Source: Dokdonella sp. (GTDB lineage Bacteria > Pseudomonadota > Gammaproteobacteria > Xanthomonadales > Rhodanobacteraceae). From it: a stretch of DNA of 6,847 nucleotides. Within the stretch, counting starts at the first letter, position 1, and each line of letters opens with the position of its first letter. A program made the position numbers and the translations under genes. The stretch covers positions 1-6,847 of the forward strand of contig JASLGB010000239.1 of assembly GCA_030150315.1 (NCBI GenBank). The letters run 5' to 3'. The notes beneath the pieces are model-generated. The model had not been told where the DNA came from. It saw only the letters and a program-made list of their open reading frames with translations, and did no database searches. This document shows positions 5,691 through 6,847 of this stretch, one piece after another.

Positions 5691-6847
5691 CCCTGCGCCT
5701 GTCCGAGCTCGCCCGCTGGAGCAACGGTCGCCTGCACGGCGCGGACGGCGTTGTCGGCAGCGTGTCGATCGACACGCGCTCGCTGCAGTCCGGCGCGCTT
5801 TTTGTCGCCTTGCCGGGCGAGCGCAGCGATGGTCACGACTTCGCCGAGTCCGCACGCGCCGTCGGCGCCGCCGCGCTGCTGGTCGCGCGCGAGCTCGCCA
5901 TCGACCTGCCGCAGGTGATCGTCGCCGACACGCAGGTTGCGCTGGGCCGCATCGCGCACGCGATGCGCCTGCACAGCCGCGCACGCGTGGTCGGCATCAC
6001 CGGCTCCAATGGCAAGACCACGGTCAAGACGCTGCTGGCGTCGATCCTCGGCCACCACGGCCGCACCCACGTGAACGTCGGCAACTACAACAACGAGATC
6101 GGCTTGCCGCTGACCCTGCTCGCCATGCCGCAGGACAGCGAGTTCGCCGTGCTCGAAATGGGCGCCGGCAAACCGGGTGACATTGCCTATCTGGCCGATA
6201 TCGCGCGGCCGGACGTCGCGCTGGTCAACAACGTCGCGCCGGCGCATCTGGAACGCATGGGCTCGCTGCAGGGCATCGCCGACACCAAGGGCGCGATCTA
6301 CCGCGCCCTGCCGGATGACGGCGTTGCGGTGATCAATGCCGATGACGCCTTCGCCGACACCTTCGCCGCGCTGGCCGCACCGCGCCGCACGATTCGCTAC
6401 GGATTGCGCCAGCGCGCGGACGTGAGTGCCGTCGTCGCCGACGAGCAGCACTTCGATGGCCGCTTCCGCCTGCACGCGCCGGGCGGCGACATCGAGATCG
6501 CGTTGCCGTTGCCGGGCCGCCACAACGTTCTGAACGCGCTGGCCGCGGCATCGGCCGCGCTTGCGCTGGGCGTGCCGCTGGCCGAGATCAAGGCCGGGCT
6601 CGAAGCCGCGCCGACCGTCGCCGGCCGCCTGCTGCGGCGCGAACACGCCTCCGGTGCGGTCGTCATCGACGACAGCTACAACGCCAATCCCGGCTCGTTC
6701 GCCGCAGCCATCGATATCCTCGCGGCCGAACCCGGCGAGCGCGTGCTGGTCATGGGCGACATGGGCGAGCTGGGTGTCGACGCGGCCCACCTGCACGCCG
6801 AGGTCGGTGCGCTGGCGCGCCGCCGCGGCATCGATCGCCTGTTCGCG
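5687..6847 (+). CDS. murF: UDP-MurNAc-tripeptide:D-alanyl-D-alanine ligase MurF, 3' end missing
   Basis: Cytoplasmic ATP-dependent Mur ligase that adds D-Ala-D-Ala to UDP-MurNAc-tripeptide, the last soluble step before transfer to the lipid carrier by MraY. The window holds 387 codons with no stop; E. coli MurF has 452 residues, so about 65-75 are probably beyond the edge. The N-terminal domain has SIDTRSLQSGALFVAL (27-42). The ATPase domain has the P-loop GITGSNGKTT (103-112), NYNNEIGLPLT (133-143), EMGA (157-160), NNVAPAHLERMGS (181-193) and Lys201 in the DTKGAIY segment, the likely carbamylation position. The C-terminal domain has DDSYNANPGS (328-337) and MGDMGELG (356-363). The MurF-typical NYNNEIG and DDSYNANP separate it from the other Mur ligases. 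The start overlaps the murE stop as ATGA. Confidence 0.96.
   Translation, partial: MTLRLSELARWSNGRLHGADGVVGSVSIDTRSLQSGALFVALPGERSDGHDFAESARAVGAAALLVARELAIDLPQVIVADTQVALGRIAHAMRLHSRARVVGITGSNGKTTVKTLLASILGHHGRTHVNVGNYNNEIGLPLTLLAMPQDSEFAVLEMGAGKPGDIAYLADIARPDVALVNNVAPAHLERMGSLQGIADTKGAIYRALPDDGVAVINADDAFADTFAALAAPRRTIRYGLRQRADVSAVVADEQHFDGRFRLHAPGGDIEIALPLPGRHNVLNALAAASAALALGVPLAEIKAGLEAAPTVAGRLLRREHASGAVVIDDSYNANPGSFAAAIDILAAEPGERVLVMGDMGELGVDAAHLHAEVGALARRRGIDRLFA

Noticed and set aside
4131..5984. A 617-codon minus-strand open frame opposite murE and the start of murF, and a similar 371-codon frame at 5681-6796.
   Set aside because: Same GC-driven artefact: both are opposite well-supported Mur ligases and have composition typical of shadow frames.

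Overview
The window is chromosomal DNA from a high-GC gammaproteobacterium, most likely of the Xanthomonadales (Lysobacterales) type. It covers the start of the division and cell wall (dcw) cluster. The taxonomic reading rests on four things: strong GC bias at third codon positions, the order rnpB then mraZ-rsmH-ftsL-ftsI-murE-murF, a 90-residue FtsL with almost no cytoplasmic tail, and a meso-diaminopimelate-type MurE. Family and order names are recalled from known proteins and were not checked by a search.

Layout. Positions 1 to about 104 hold the 3' end of the RNase P RNA gene (rnpB), cut by the window edge. It is followed by a strong GC-rich hairpin that probably ends its transcript. Then comes about 490 bases with no convincing gene. 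Its first part is very GC-rich and its last part (about 490-660) is clearly richer in A+T, with a few small palindromes. At 663-691 a consensus TTGACA -35 box and a weak -10 box form the likely dcw promoter. Overlapping and just downstream are four MraZ-type operator repeats at exact 10-base spacing, the last ending one base before the mraZ start codon.

From 727 to the window end all six genes lie on the + strand with no gaps. Each of the five junctions is a 4-base overlap (GTGA once, ATGA four times), so this is a single translationally coupled operon. MraZ is the repressor of the operon. RsmH methylates 16S rRNA. FtsL and FtsI are septal division proteins, FtsI being the transpeptidase. MurE and MurF are successive cytoplasmic ligases that add meso-diaminopimelate and D-Ala-D-Ala to the peptidoglycan precursor. 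The operon therefore couples precursor supply with septal synthesis. murF is cut by the right window edge, and mraY would be expected next.

I see no mobile element, CRISPR array, defence system or evidently new system. All the genes look intact, with their catalytic motifs present. The points most worth a second look are the operator architecture, the long spacer between rnpB and mraZ, and the minimal FtsL tail.
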